A stretch of DNA of 10,783 bases from Jimgerdemannia flammicorona (Eukaryota > Mucoromycota > Endogonomycetes > Endogonales > Endogonaceae), in assembly GCA_003990745.1 (NCBI GenBank), contig RBNI01006977.1, positions 1 through 10,783 of the forward strand, in the 5' to 3' direction. Below are positions 1-7,241 of the stretch, in pieces. The stretch's first letter is position 1. The number at the start of each line of letters is the position of its first letter. The translations under genes were made by a program, and so were the position numbers. A model generated the notes under the pieces. The model made no database searches, was not told the DNA's origin, and saw only the letters and a program-made list of their open reading frames with translations.

Positions 1-140
1 GTGTTGCCCGTGTTGCCCATTTTGCCCATTTTGCCCATGTCACCTGTCTTGCCGTCTGCCCGTCTTGCCCATGTCGCCCGTCTTGCTGTCTTGCCGTCTT
101 GCCCGCCCGTGTTGCCCGTGTTGCTGTGTTGCCCCTGTCT
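1..140. repeat. C-rich 9-bp minisatellite
   Basis: Degenerate tandem units of the form TTGCCC(A/G)TN run from the window edge to about 140, so the array probably continues to the left. The first four units are the most regular, with CCC at 7-9, 16-18, 25-27 and 34-36 and 6-base loops between them. The open frame through it gives only a Leu/Pro-rich repeat and looks like a by-product of the 9-bp period, not a gene. Confidence 0.8.
7..36 (-). other. G-quadruplex-capable motif
   Basis: On the minus strand four GGG runs are separated by loops of exactly 6 bases (CAAAAT, CAAAAT, CAACAC), which meets the usual G3+N1-7 pattern. It follows directly from the minisatellite period. Whether it folds in the cell is unknown. 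Confidence 0.5.
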
Positions 141-316
141 GTGTGGCTTAGCTCGCTCTGAGTGGTTTGAGCAAAAGAGGCTAGAATAAGATCAGAGAAA
201 GCTCATTAAATGACCTGGGAATGAAGGGCTGATCACGTTCAGTGAGAAAACGGAGATTACAATCGCCTCTACTGAGCCAACCTCATGCTATGCCCTTGGG
301 GGTTCAGTCCTTCAAG

Positions 317-356
317 TTTTTTTTTTTTTTTTTCAATTTTTTTTTTTTTTTTTCAA
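317..356. repeat. Two copies of a T17-CAA unit
   Basis: Seventeen T, CAA, seventeen T, CAA form an exact 20-bp tandem duplication. This is a homopolymer-derived repeat; the Phe-rich frame across it is not credible as protein. The rest of 141-450 shows no gene. T-tract lengths may be affected by sequencing error. Confidence 0.7.
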
Positions 357-671
357 TTCTATTTTTGTTTTTAACTTTGTTTGCATGTCTTATAAATATA
401 TATCTATGTAAAATATTTTATTTAGTTATTTGAATAGAGAAAATCTGTAAAATGAAGTATATATTCTCCATTAAACGGGTACAATGTCATGTGACAGGTG
501 CGATGGTGAAATTTCGGTTGCTTTTTTTTAGCTTCACACAAAATATACTGGAAACGAGAAATGCCAAATTGAAACGCGGCAGCCAAAAGGCTGAGAAGGG
601 ACAGGGTAGTTCGATCAGCGGGCGAGTGGCATGTATACGCTGTCGCGCCGTCTCCAATGCAATTTCATTGA

Positions 672-844
672 GACGACCAGCGTGAGTTCAATTATGATGC
701 CGTGCGCAAGATCAGCCAGACGACTGGAAAGCGAAATATCCAACGTATCACAGCTTTTAATGGACAGGAAAAACACTTCAAACCGAGAAATTGTCCCAGC
801 CCGTTTACGAGGGATTCGTTGGGGGAGACTCTATTGACTCTTTG
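672..844 (+). pseudogene. Short coding-like relic, family unknown
   Basis: Two adjoining plus-strand frames have the G-first codon bias of coding DNA. One, from 672 after an in-frame TGA, reads DDQREFNYDAVRKISQTTGK and onward. The other, from about 776, reads TEKLSQPVYEGFVGGDSID and stops at the TGA at 845. Joining them needs a frame change near 770. There is no recognisable domain and no clear start. A GTGAGT word at 683 resembles a splice donor, so a short spliced gene is possible, but decay is simpler. I see nothing else in 450-1080. Low confidence. Confidence 0.2.
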
Positions 845-1080
845 TGAGGTGCTGAGGGTGCGGAACTGGATAATTTCTGCACTCTTCATTTGTACAAAGC
901 AATTCGTTCATTTGAATGTTGAATCACACAACACAAAGGAACGTGACAAATCAGATTGAAAAGAACCGCTAGATTCTATGTTCATACGTAATCCTTTTCT
1001 TGAGCCAATTCTCGACAAACAAAAGAACGTATATATATTGCTCTCCAACATTCAATTGTGTCGTCAATACTTATCGGCCG

Positions 1081-2763
1081 TCACTCCTTCCAAATAGAGA
1101 AAACCTCATAATCTGCGACCATAAAATGTTGCATACCAGCAAGAGCCGTGTTCGATGCACCTGTACCAGAATAACTATGTGATAAGCTGCTGTAGGATAC
1201 ATTTGAAGTGTTCGCCAGATTGCCAATGAACATGTCACATCCAGCTCCGAATATAGGCCCGCAGTTTGTGATGTTGTAGCTCCCATATATAGTATTGGTG
1301 ATTGTGAATTTCACTGGTTGTTGTCGATGCAGTCCATCTTTCAAAGCAAACAGAAAGTTGGTACTGGACTGAACATAGCTACCGTCGCCTGATTGCCAAG
1401 GGTTGAAATTGACACCGCCAAACAGATGTCCGTCGGAACTTTTAACAAGTACGAGTGTGGGTCCTTGATTGTCACACTTTTGATGGAAAGTAGTGGCCTC
1501 GAAGCCATGAACTGAAGCTTGGTATAGCTTTTTGAACCGCAAATTTGCCGGCGAAATGCATCCAGCTATACCATTAGCTTCTACAATCCACATTTTCAAA
1601 AGCGTCGATGACTCGTGATTGGCAATGTCCGAAGAAAAAGCGCTCTTATCTTCGCCCTTATCCATGCTCTTAACCCTGCTCTTTGTCCTCGGGGTCTCAA
1701 TCGATGTGTTATTCGGCTGAGAGAAGAACCGCTGGATCTCAAGATATCGGCGCATTGGTAGGAAGAATGCGAGAGTTTCGAAAGATTGGGTAAACTGCTC
1801 CGGCTCAAAGAGGGTAAAACGAATCGTCGGAGTCAGTGATGTAAGAGAGGCACTTAGCGCCGTGAGCTGCTGAGCTGAAATGAGCGGTTGATCAATCCCC
1901 CCTGCGTCCGCATCGGAAGCCACGTTGCCTGACGCCGTCTCCGAGTGTGTGTCTTCGTCGATTTCGCTAACAATATTAATTTTCACCTGTGATTCGACCA
2001 TAGGTTTCAAAACCTTGGTGTGGTGACACGCCCAGTTGAAAGCCAAATTCCAGACTTCAAATTCGGCTAAGGGAAGCTTGTCGGAGGTGAGAATCGACTT
2101 GAAAAATTTAGGAGGAATTTCGTCAAAGAATGTGGCGAGCGTGATGCTAGACTCTAGGATGGTTTCAATATGAGCAATAGTGAAGTCAAAAAGTTCTTGG
2201 AAGAATTTGAGAAGAGTGTGTTGATGTGCGAGGATTAATCCAGGGATGAGAAATGTACCGACTACGAGGTTAAAGGGAAGGCGCTCAAGCATTCTGCTCT
2301 CGTCATCATCGTCCTCATTTGAGGCAACCTGTTTCAGCACCTCCATTACGTTGGCTTGACATACAACACTCAGTTCGGCTAGTTCCATCTCTTCGGCAGC
2401 AGCGATCAGATCGAGAAGAATTGTCTTGTCGTTGACCTCGACACTACCGGTGTAAATGTAGCGCAGGATTGCGTGGAACGCGATGTGCGAAATGTTGGGC
2501 TTGTGAATTATGCCGCTGGTCTTCTCCTTCCAGTCGCTGCTGAACAATGTATCAAAGTATTTGGAGCGACAGCGAAGAATTGGCGAATGGCCGTACATCG
2601 TAACTGGTTCAGCTCTTTTGCGTATCTCGTCGTCCTTCTTGGTGTCGGCTCCGCCTACTAAAAAACGAACGTCGCTTCCGCTGGGGTTGTTGACGAGTAT
2701 GGCCATGTCTTGAGAAAGTTTGATGGCACCAGAGGCGGAGGAACGAGACTGGGTCTTTGGCAT
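1081..2763 (-). CDS. BTB/POZ-BACK-TLDc domain protein
   Basis: This is an intact single-exon gene of 560 residues. BTB domain: about residues 28-140 (SGSDVRFLVGG, then YGHSPILRCRSKYFDTLF and the FHAILRYIYTGSVEV strand). BACK-like helical region: about 160-345, interrupted by an acidic Ser/Asp-rich insert at about 266-290. A Ser/Thr/Lys-rich linker (348-375, with SIETPRTKSRVKSMDKG) leads to a C-terminal TLDc domain at about 386-560, marked by GPTLVLVKSSDGHLFGG, FLFAL, GPIFGAG and the closing YEVFSIW. In this family the BTB part usually dimerises and can recruit CUL3 ubiquitin ligase; TLDc proteins such as Oxr1 act on V-ATPase and oxidative stress. A joint role here is inference. I chose the ATG at 2763 over an in-frame ATG at 2847 because a TATA box (2798-2806) lies between them. 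The domain order is certain; the substrate is unknown. Confidence 0.93.
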   Translation of the reverse strand: MPKTQSRSSASGAIKLSQDMAILVNNPSGSDVRFLVGGADTKKDDEIRKRAEPVTMYGHSPILRCRSKYFDTLFSSDWKEKTSGIIHKPNISHIAFHAILRYIYTGSVEVNDKTILLDLIAAAEEMELAELSVVCQANVMEVLKQVASNEDDDDESRMLERLPFNLVVGTFLIPGLILAHQHTLLKFFQELFDFTIAHIETILESSITLATFFDEIPPKFFKSILTSDKLPLAEFEVWNLAFNWACHHTKVLKPMVESQVKINIVSEIDEDTHSETASGNVASDADAGGIDQPLISAQQLTALSASLTSLTPTIRFTLFEPEQFTQSFETLAFFLPMRRYLEIQRFFSQPNNTSIETPRTKSRVKSMDKGEDKSAFSSDIANHESSTLLKMWIVEANGIAGCISPANLRFKKLYQASVHGFEATTFHQKCDNQGPTLVLVKSSDGHLFGGVNFNPWQSGDGSYVQSSTNFLFALKDGLHRQQPVKFTITNTIYGSYNITNCGPIFGAGCDMFIGNLANTSNVSYSSLSHSYSGTGASNTALAGMQHFMVADYEVFSIWKE

Positions 2764-2797
2764 GTTGATAGTGGGGATGTTGGTGTGACGGAGAGGG

Positions 2798-2806
2798 TAT
2801 ATATAT
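2798..2806 (-). promoter_or_regulatory. TATA box of the BTB-TLDc gene
   Basis: An uninterrupted 9-base TA alternation ends 35 bases before the ATG at 2763. This puts transcription start very near that ATG and argues against the in-frame ATG at 2847, which lies upstream of it. The 5' leader would be short. The same 9-mer precedes the gene at 10396. Confidence 0.6.
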
Positions 2807-3018
2807 GAAATACAGTGGAGTAATTTTTCGCTTTGGAGAAGCGACAACTTGGACTTTTTATAATATGAAATTTGTGGCTTTTTAATTGCCTTGACCTCAT
2901 GAGTGACTTCTGACCTTATCTCCCAATGAAATAGAGTCGGTTTGATTTAGTGTGTATTACGGTAGCAGATATGAGCGCAGGCAACAAATATTACGCAGAA
3001 ATTGTGGCGCGCCAAAAA

Positions 3019-3044
3019 TTACGTCACTGCGCCAATCGTATATA
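3019..3044. promoter_or_regulatory. bZIP (CRE-like) site with CCAAT and TATA words
   Basis: TTACGTCA at 3019-3026 matches the ATF/CREB-type bZIP consensus. CCAAT follows at 3032 and TATATA at about 3039-3044. The cluster lies 256 bases before the ATG of the minus-strand BTB-TLDc gene and could serve it. The TATA-like word would suit plus-strand transcription, but no gene follows on that side. The match to known factor sites is established; function here is inferred. Confidence 0.35.
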
Positions 3045-3400
3045 CATGTGCGCTGAACCGGGTAACCAGGCTGGTACTCAAATGACGCCATGTGGACAGG
3101 AGAAAGAGGTCCCATGAAGTCGGGCCGAAGAACATGTGACACCATCTGACATTGTCACTTGCAGGAATTTTTTATGGTATATAACTCAGAAAATTGGCCA
3201 AGCGTTGAATATTTCCAGACCTGAGAACTATATACAGTATAGCGAATCTATAAACCTTAATAAATTTTGATGAACTTTGAAGGTATAGAATGTAACAAGA
3301 AAAAAAAACCAATTCTGTAGAATGATTCTCTGATTTATTTACTACAACTTGACAGAGTTAGAATTTTATTTAATTTTTTTTTTTTATGTCTCCCTATAAG

Positions 3401-3417
3401 TTTTTTTTTAAAAAAAA
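3401..3417. repeat. T9A8 palindrome
   Basis: T9 is followed directly by A8, flanked by AAG on the left and GGAACTT on the right, so a weak hairpin with a small bulge is possible. Sequences like this can act as rho-like or poly(A) context or be chance in AT-rich DNA; nothing in the neighbourhood decides. Confidence 0.4.
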
Positions 3418-3470
3418 GGAACTTTTATTATATTGAGCCAAAATTTGACACCAGTTACTTCTTAAAATGG

Positions 3471-3526
3471 AAATACTATATAAATTTTATAATACTATAA
3501 ATTTTATAATACTATGTAATATAATA
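3471..3526. repeat. Short AT-rich tandem repeat, 17-19 bp unit
   Basis: The unit AATACTATAAATTTTAT occurs as a 19-bp variant, an exact 17-bp copy, and a diverged third start (AATACTATGTAAT). Each unit contains the palindrome ATAAATTTTAT with one mismatch. Low-complexity intergenic repeat. Confidence 0.6.
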
Positions 3527-3673
3527 GACATATCAAAAAATATTATGACATCTCATGGAGCCAGGATTTTGGTAGCAGCACACTATTTAGTCACATGGTG
3601 TGGTTTATAGGCCGATCCCAAATGAAGCGAACAAATATCTTGGTGGAGTAATATGTAAGGTACTTACAAATGT

Positions 3674-4873
3674 TTGCATGGTGCGGAAAAATCTTTACCA
3701 CATGATTTCCAAGATGCTACGGACAAACCTCTCCTTATGGAGATAAATAAACTCTCTTTTCATCATAGGAACCCGAATTATGACATCGGACTCTCAGAAT
3801 ATATTTGCACACACTCCTCTTTCCATTGGTTCATTTTTAACTCACATAATGTTCTTTTCAGCTGAATCTCCTAGAGCTGCGCGCCAAGGTTGCGGCAGCA
3901 CAGGCTATTGTCAGCAAAGTCATGAAGAAGCCCATACCTTCAGTCTGGGTAGCAGAAGATGTCATGCCCGCGAATCTCCGCGAGCTTCTCAACAGCAGCC
4001 TGGACGTCATCACGACTGGACCATATAAGGATTACCATCCTGGGACGGACGACATGGTTCAAGCCCTCACCCACCCTTCCTCCCGTACATAGAAGGCGTC
4101 AGTCCTGTTTAAGACCGGTCTGCTCTGCCACAATTCTGGCGGAGAGAGTGGTCGTTATCAGTTCCCAGCGAAATTATACGTCGACGAAGATGATTCCACC
4201 AGCGTCAAATCGTACATAAACAACCTCGACCTGTCCCACCAAGGTTTGTACAGGGCCATCAATATGAAATTATCACTTTTCCTGCCAATATTCGAGGGAA
4301 TCCTGTATAGGATCCTCCGCTCGCGCGAGCTACAATTTATTGTCAAGGCCATCAACTATGTCATCCAGCCAGGTGGTGAGATGTACGAAGGGGAGTGACT
4401 CGTGGAGGGCATGCACGAGCGCGTCGTCGCCTCCGATATCTACTACTTCTCGACCTCTCCGTATCTCGCGGAAAGCGGGCTCGCATTCCGGTACGGAGTT
4501 GATATGCCAATGGGTAACATCCAGACATCGGAGGCCGACTGCTTGCGTTTCGCAACAGGCTACAGCACCAAGTATCCGGAATCATCATCATGTCAAAGAC
4601 TGAGGTCGGTGTCTGCAAGATCCTCGGCTTCTTCCTTGTCAATCCAGACAGAGAGATTTTATCCACCCCGAGCAGCAGTGGGACCGTATGTGACCTGGGG
4701 CCATGACCGCGCTGAATGATATGGCGATGAGAATAATCGGGAGGGAGATGCCGATCGAAATTTTACTTGACATACTGGAGTGGGCCAAGAAAAGATTCAT
4801 GTTGGAAGAGGTGCATCAGCATCGGTTAGATTTGATACAGGAAAGGAAGTGTCTTAACGTATCTTATGCCTGA
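3674..4873 (+). pseudogene. Decayed DUF4246 family gene
   Basis: Blocks of the fungal DUF4246 family (PF14033) appear in order on the plus strand but not in one frame. From 3862, just after an acceptor-like TTCTTTTCAG, comes ELRAKVAAAQAIVSK, then KDYHPGTDDMVQALTHPS. At about 4075-4108 the family path jumps frame (LPYIEGVSPV) and back. Then come YQFPAKLYVDEDD and SYINNLDLSHQGLYRAI. A TGA at 4396 stands where the family has W in its WHVEGM motif (here E-stop-LVEGM), followed by HERVVASDIYYF and GLAFRYG. Another frame holds KILGFFLVNPDREILST (about 4596-4667), and a third holds PEQQWDRM, a TGA at 4691, and a C-terminal PIEILLDI...LIQERK ending at 4871. A TDKP-like block at about 3707 may be part of a first exon. 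The family is well recognised; function is not assigned, though its HxE...H pattern suggests an Fe/2-oxoglutarate-type fold (inference). Multiple lesions make this a pseudogene. Confidence 0.85.
3851..3861 (+). other. 3' splice-site-like sequence in the DUF4246 relic
   Basis: GTTCTTTTCAG is pyrimidine-rich, ends in AG, and sits immediately before the point where family similarity starts in a new frame. TTAACTCA about 20 bases upstream could be the branch site. I cannot place the matching donor with confidence. Confidence 0.45.
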
Positions 4874-5206
4874 TATCCCTCAATCGATTAAAGATCCGGG
4901 CATCGCGAGATGTACTCATTATGTTTGGTTTTCCAATACAACACCCAAACGTCTTTCGATGCTTAAATGAACTGAAACAACAAGATGTGTTACATCTTGA
5001 TGCTTATAATATATCCATTTTATTTAAGTAACTTGTGTCTTCGACAGCAACGAAGATGACTTGTGAATTGTGCATGTGTGTGTCCAAATTATTAACTGCT
5101 CAAACTCCCTTGCTCTCCGCGCACCGGCGCATCTTTCCTTTTGCAATACCGCGCGATTTCGCTTCCCACACGACCAAGACCCATCCTTCCTCTGCAACCT
5201 GCTGCT
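4874..5206. other. Intergenic
   Basis: No supported gene. It starts after the last family-like codons of the DUF4246 relic and ends at the ATG of the small ORF at 5207. The last 130 bases are pyrimidine-rich on the plus strand, which would suit a promoter or leader for that ORF, but there is no clear TATA box. Confidence 0.5.
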
Positions 5207-5581
5207 ATGCCAGCAGCAGACTTGGTGTTCCCAGGGCTAGCAATGGCATTGTTGTATTTTTCTTTATGGAAACTTGACGCTGCAGTGGCATATGCCGTTG
5301 GGGTAGAAACCCCAAAGTTGACCGTCATTGCCAGAACCTTGCGTCGCTTTTTGCGGGTGGGCTCCGACCTCTCCGAAGCCGAATATGAACGCATCTTGGA
5401 AGAAGGCAACGAGCACCACGGTATGTGTTCGTCCTCGACAATGCGTCTGCTTTCGCGGGAGCTTTTTGTCCTTGGCCTTGAGGAAGGAGCCCATCTCTTA
5501 GATTTTGAAGACATGGTCCTTGGGAATGAAGTTCGGATGGTAGCCTTGGCGGTCGGCGCGCAGCTATCTAGGTCGAAGTAG
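5207..5581 (+). CDS. Small hypothetical protein, 124 residues
   Basis: From the ATG at 5207 the frame encodes 124 residues. The first 32 are largely hydrophobic (LVFPGLAMALLYFSLWKL), like a signal anchor or membrane segment. A basic patch (TLRRFLRVG) and an acidic amphipathic stretch (DLSEAEYERILEEGNEHH) follow. Codons start with G unusually often throughout (GAG, GAA, GCC, GTC), which supports coding on this strand. The same bias explains the open antisense frames (140 and 76 codons) as mirror images. I do not recognise a family. The frame stays open upstream to 5141 without another ATG, so a missing 5' exon is possible. It could also be a fragment of a larger decayed gene, as many neighbours are. 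Confidence 0.4.
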   Translation: MPAADLVFPGLAMALLYFSLWKLDAAVAYAVGVETPKLTVIARTLRRFLRVGSDLSEAEYERILEEGNEHHGMCSSSTMRLLSRELFVLGLEEGAHLLDFEDMVLGNEVRMVALAVGAQLSRSK

Positions 5582-5789
5582 TGGTAGGATTGTTGTTGGT
5601 CAGTACGCTATCATGACAAAATTTGTTTCTTGCTGATGAACACATCTCAATATATTGGTGAGGACAGGTACGCATTGTATGACACTTGCAAGAATGTCAG
5701 TTGGTATTTTAAATGTACAAGATATTTTTGCCTGATGAAAGTTACTTAAAGCGAGTGGTAAAAACTGCGACTGATGGTAAACCAAAGCA
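5582..5789. other. Intergenic
   Basis: AT-rich spacer with no supported gene or clear regulatory site. It separates the 124-residue ORF from the Gly/Cys repeat ORF. Confidence 0.4.
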
Positions 5790-6337
5790 ATGACTTTACC
5801 ATTTTATCCTAAAAACGATAATAAAGTCAGCATCTCTTCCAATTATGTATATACCTGTAGCACTGGGGCAATGGGTGGTACTTGTGCCACTGGGTATCTG
5901 ACTCAAGCTTCGGCGTCGATAATGGCGGCAGCGGCCATGACGGCGACGGTGGTATCTGTGGCACTGGGGCATCCGACTCAAGCTTCGGCGCCGATAATGG
6001 TGGCAGCGGCCATGCCGGTTACGGTGGTACCTGTGGCACTGGGGCAATGGGGGTGTCCGACTCGAGCTTCGGCGCTGATGGCAGCGGTGGTGCCATCTGT
6101 GATGGAGGTGGCAGTGGTGGCGGCTGTGGTGGCGGCTGTGGTGGAGGCGGCTGTGGTGGAGGCGGCTGTGGTGGAGGCTGTGGTGGAGGCGGCTGTGGTG
6201 GAGGCGGCTGTGGTGGAGGCGGCTGTGGTGGTGGTGGCGCCGTTATACAAGGACAGATTTTCTGGGTTACATATCGCAAATATCAGAGTTGTGTTTCGCA
6301 CAACAATATACTAAAAAAAGTCGTGAATCCTGGCTAA
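5790..6337 (+). CDS. Gly/Cys-rich repeat protein, frame broken or spliced
   Basis: The main frame opens after a TAG at 5858-5860 and ends with TAA at 6337. It carries repeats beginning SDSSFG(V/A)D (DNA starts 5900, 5975, 6059; periods 75 and 84 bp), each with NGGSGH and GGxCGTGA. A tail of GGGC and GGGGC units (about 6105-6235) and a non-repetitive C-terminus (QIFWVTYRKYQSC) follow. The only upstream ATG (5790) is in another frame, MTLPFYPKNDNKVS...CSTGAMGGTCATG. By repeat homology that frame joins the main one if a single base is missing near 5894-5896 (ACTGGG-TATC versus ACTGGGGCATC). Alternatively ATACCTGTAG at 5851-5860 is a splice acceptor. Cys every 4-5 residues in a Gly background suggests a structural or wall protein or a metal binder, which is inference. 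The antisense frame reads PPPPQ repeats but is stopped in an earlier unit. Confidence 0.45.
5900..6235 (+). repeat. Nested tandem repeats, 75/84 bp and 12/15 bp
   Basis: Long units start at GACTCAAGC (5900, 5975) and GACTCGAGC (6059). They give way to GGTGGAGGCGGCTGT-type 15-bp and 12-bp units between about 6105 and 6235. The repeats keep one frame once started, which favours selection on a protein, but such arrays also change length by slippage. Confidence 0.8.
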
Positions 6338-6756
6338 TACTAATTTGTGTCACTATGATCGACCGCAAATAGGGCCGAGAAACGCGAAACTTGACAGTTT
6401 GCATTCGTCGTTCTATGTTTGAGCACAGGTAAAGTTTATTGTACACATCACGTTACTGCAATGTTCAGTTGACCAAGAGATGAGCGTTCATTGAGATTAT
6501 GGCAGTCAGTACATCAACCTCGTTTATTTCGTCCTGTCCACTCAAAATTGATCCTTTCTGGCGTCATTGACATTGTCCATGTCAACTTCGCTTGCACCGA
6601 TGAAATTCAAAAGATCCCCCCCTTTCACTACACGATTTAATGGTATACATTCTATTAAAATACAAGGCATATTTAAATCAAGAAAAAAAAAGGTAAAAGC
6701 ATCCAGAAACCCGATCCTCCTATCTTATTTACAACTTTGCCTCTTCCGTCCACCTT
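6338..6756. other. Intergenic, 3' side of the zinc-finger gene
   Basis: No gene supported on either strand. It holds a perfect inverted repeat TTGACAT-TGTCC-ATGTCAA at 6567-6585. On the minus strand, a TAAATAAGATAG stretch just after the stop of the zinc-finger gene could serve as a poly(A) signal for it. Confidence 0.5.
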
Positions 6757-7194
6757 TCACCTCCGCATGAGCATTTTCCACTCGAAATTCTTGGCCACCA
6801 TACTCTCGCGGACACTCGACTGCTTCTGCTGGCAAGAGCGCCCGGTTACTGGACACTTTAGCAATTCATGGACGGACAAGTCGACTGGGGACTTGAACAT
6901 GGTGTAACACACGTTACACATGTGTTTTTGGACCAGTGGCGCAGGATCAGGCTCTAAACGCATCAGGGGCAACTCGAGGAAATTATCATGCTCTTGAACG
7001 TGTTTGGGAGGCAGCTCGGCAAAGGTTACCCTCTTGACTTTCTTGGGAGCGTTGGTCGAGGTATTGAGTCTGTCGGTCATTGGTTTCGCGGTTGATGGTG
7101 AGAGGAGAGACGGATTATCTTTGGTGTGCCGAGTTCGGGAAACTTTATATGCTGACTTGCGGTCACAATTACGGCGTTCGCGCATTCTCGACAT
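6757..7194 (-). CDS. Small C2HC zinc-finger protein with RVTF motif
   Basis: The 145-residue protein has a basic N-terminus (SRMRERRNCDRK). Residues 51-60, KKVKRVTFAE, contain RVTF, matching the RVxF docking consensus for protein phosphatase 1 in the lysine-rich setting typical of PP1 regulatory subunits. One zinc finger follows, with C93, C96, H109 and C114 (C-x2-C-x12-H-x4-C). F100 and L106 sit exactly where the classical C2H2 core needs them, and the last ligand is Cys instead of His. C121 is close by. The C-terminus is short and basic (FEWKMLMRR). Binding of PP1 and of zinc are inferences from motif fit; the combination is not one I recognise as a named family. It is single-exon, convergent with the Gly/Cys ORF and without close operon-like neighbours. 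The first ATG (7194) is used, with another in frame at 7185. Confidence 0.7.
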   Translation of the reverse strand: MSRMRERRNCDRKSAYKVSRTRHTKDNPSLLSPSTAKPMTDRLNTSTNAPKKVKRVTFAELPPKHVQEHDNFLELPLMRLEPDPAPLVQKHMCNVCYTMFKSPVDLSVHELLKCPVTGRSCQQKQSSVRESMVAKNFEWKMLMRR

Positions 7195-7224
7195 TTGCTA
7201 CGGGTCAGAATCGAGTTTCTCCCT

Positions 7225-7241
7225 GTTTCAAATATTGAAAC
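7225..7241. promoter_or_regulatory. Palindrome at the core-promoter position
   Basis: GTTTCAA-ATA-TTGAAAC has perfect 7-base arms. It lies 31-47 bases before the ATG at 7194, about where the BTB-TLDc gene has its TATA box. Its AT-rich centre (AATATTT on the minus strand) may stand in for a TATA element, and the symmetry suits a dimeric factor. Function is inferred from position only. Confidence 0.35.

Larger units (their letters stand above)
2807..3660. other. Intergenic, AT-rich to the right
   Basis: No credible coding frame on either strand. The left third is mixed-composition promoter-like DNA upstream of the BTB-TLDc gene. From about 3160 it becomes AT-rich, with A/T runs and short tandem repeats. 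The 62-codon minus-strand frame at 2957-3145 has no domain or coding bias that I can see. Confidence 0.6.

Noticed and set aside
1..189. 62-codon Leu/Pro-rich open frame
   Set aside because: It is the translation of a 9-bp minisatellite and has no non-repetitive coding character.
242..433. Phe-rich frame across the T tracts
   Set aside because: The frame exists only because poly(T) has no stops; no domain or coding bias.
2658..2847. Upstream ATG at 2847 as start of the BTB-TLDc protein
   Set aside because: The TATA box at 2798-2806 lies downstream of it, and the extra 28 residues add nothing family-like.
4396..4398. TGA as a recoded (selenocysteine or Trp) codon in the DUF4246 gene
   Set aside because: Several other stops and frame changes nearby, and normal use of TGA as terminator in the BTB-TLDc gene, make decay the simpler reading.
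5092..5514. 140-codon minus-strand ORF
   Set aside because: Plus-strand codon bias over the same bases explains its openness; no recognisable domain.
6019..6279. Minus-strand PPPPQ-rich protein
   Set aside because: It mirrors the Gly/Cys frame and is stopped by TAA in the neighbouring repeat unit, where the plus frame stays open.
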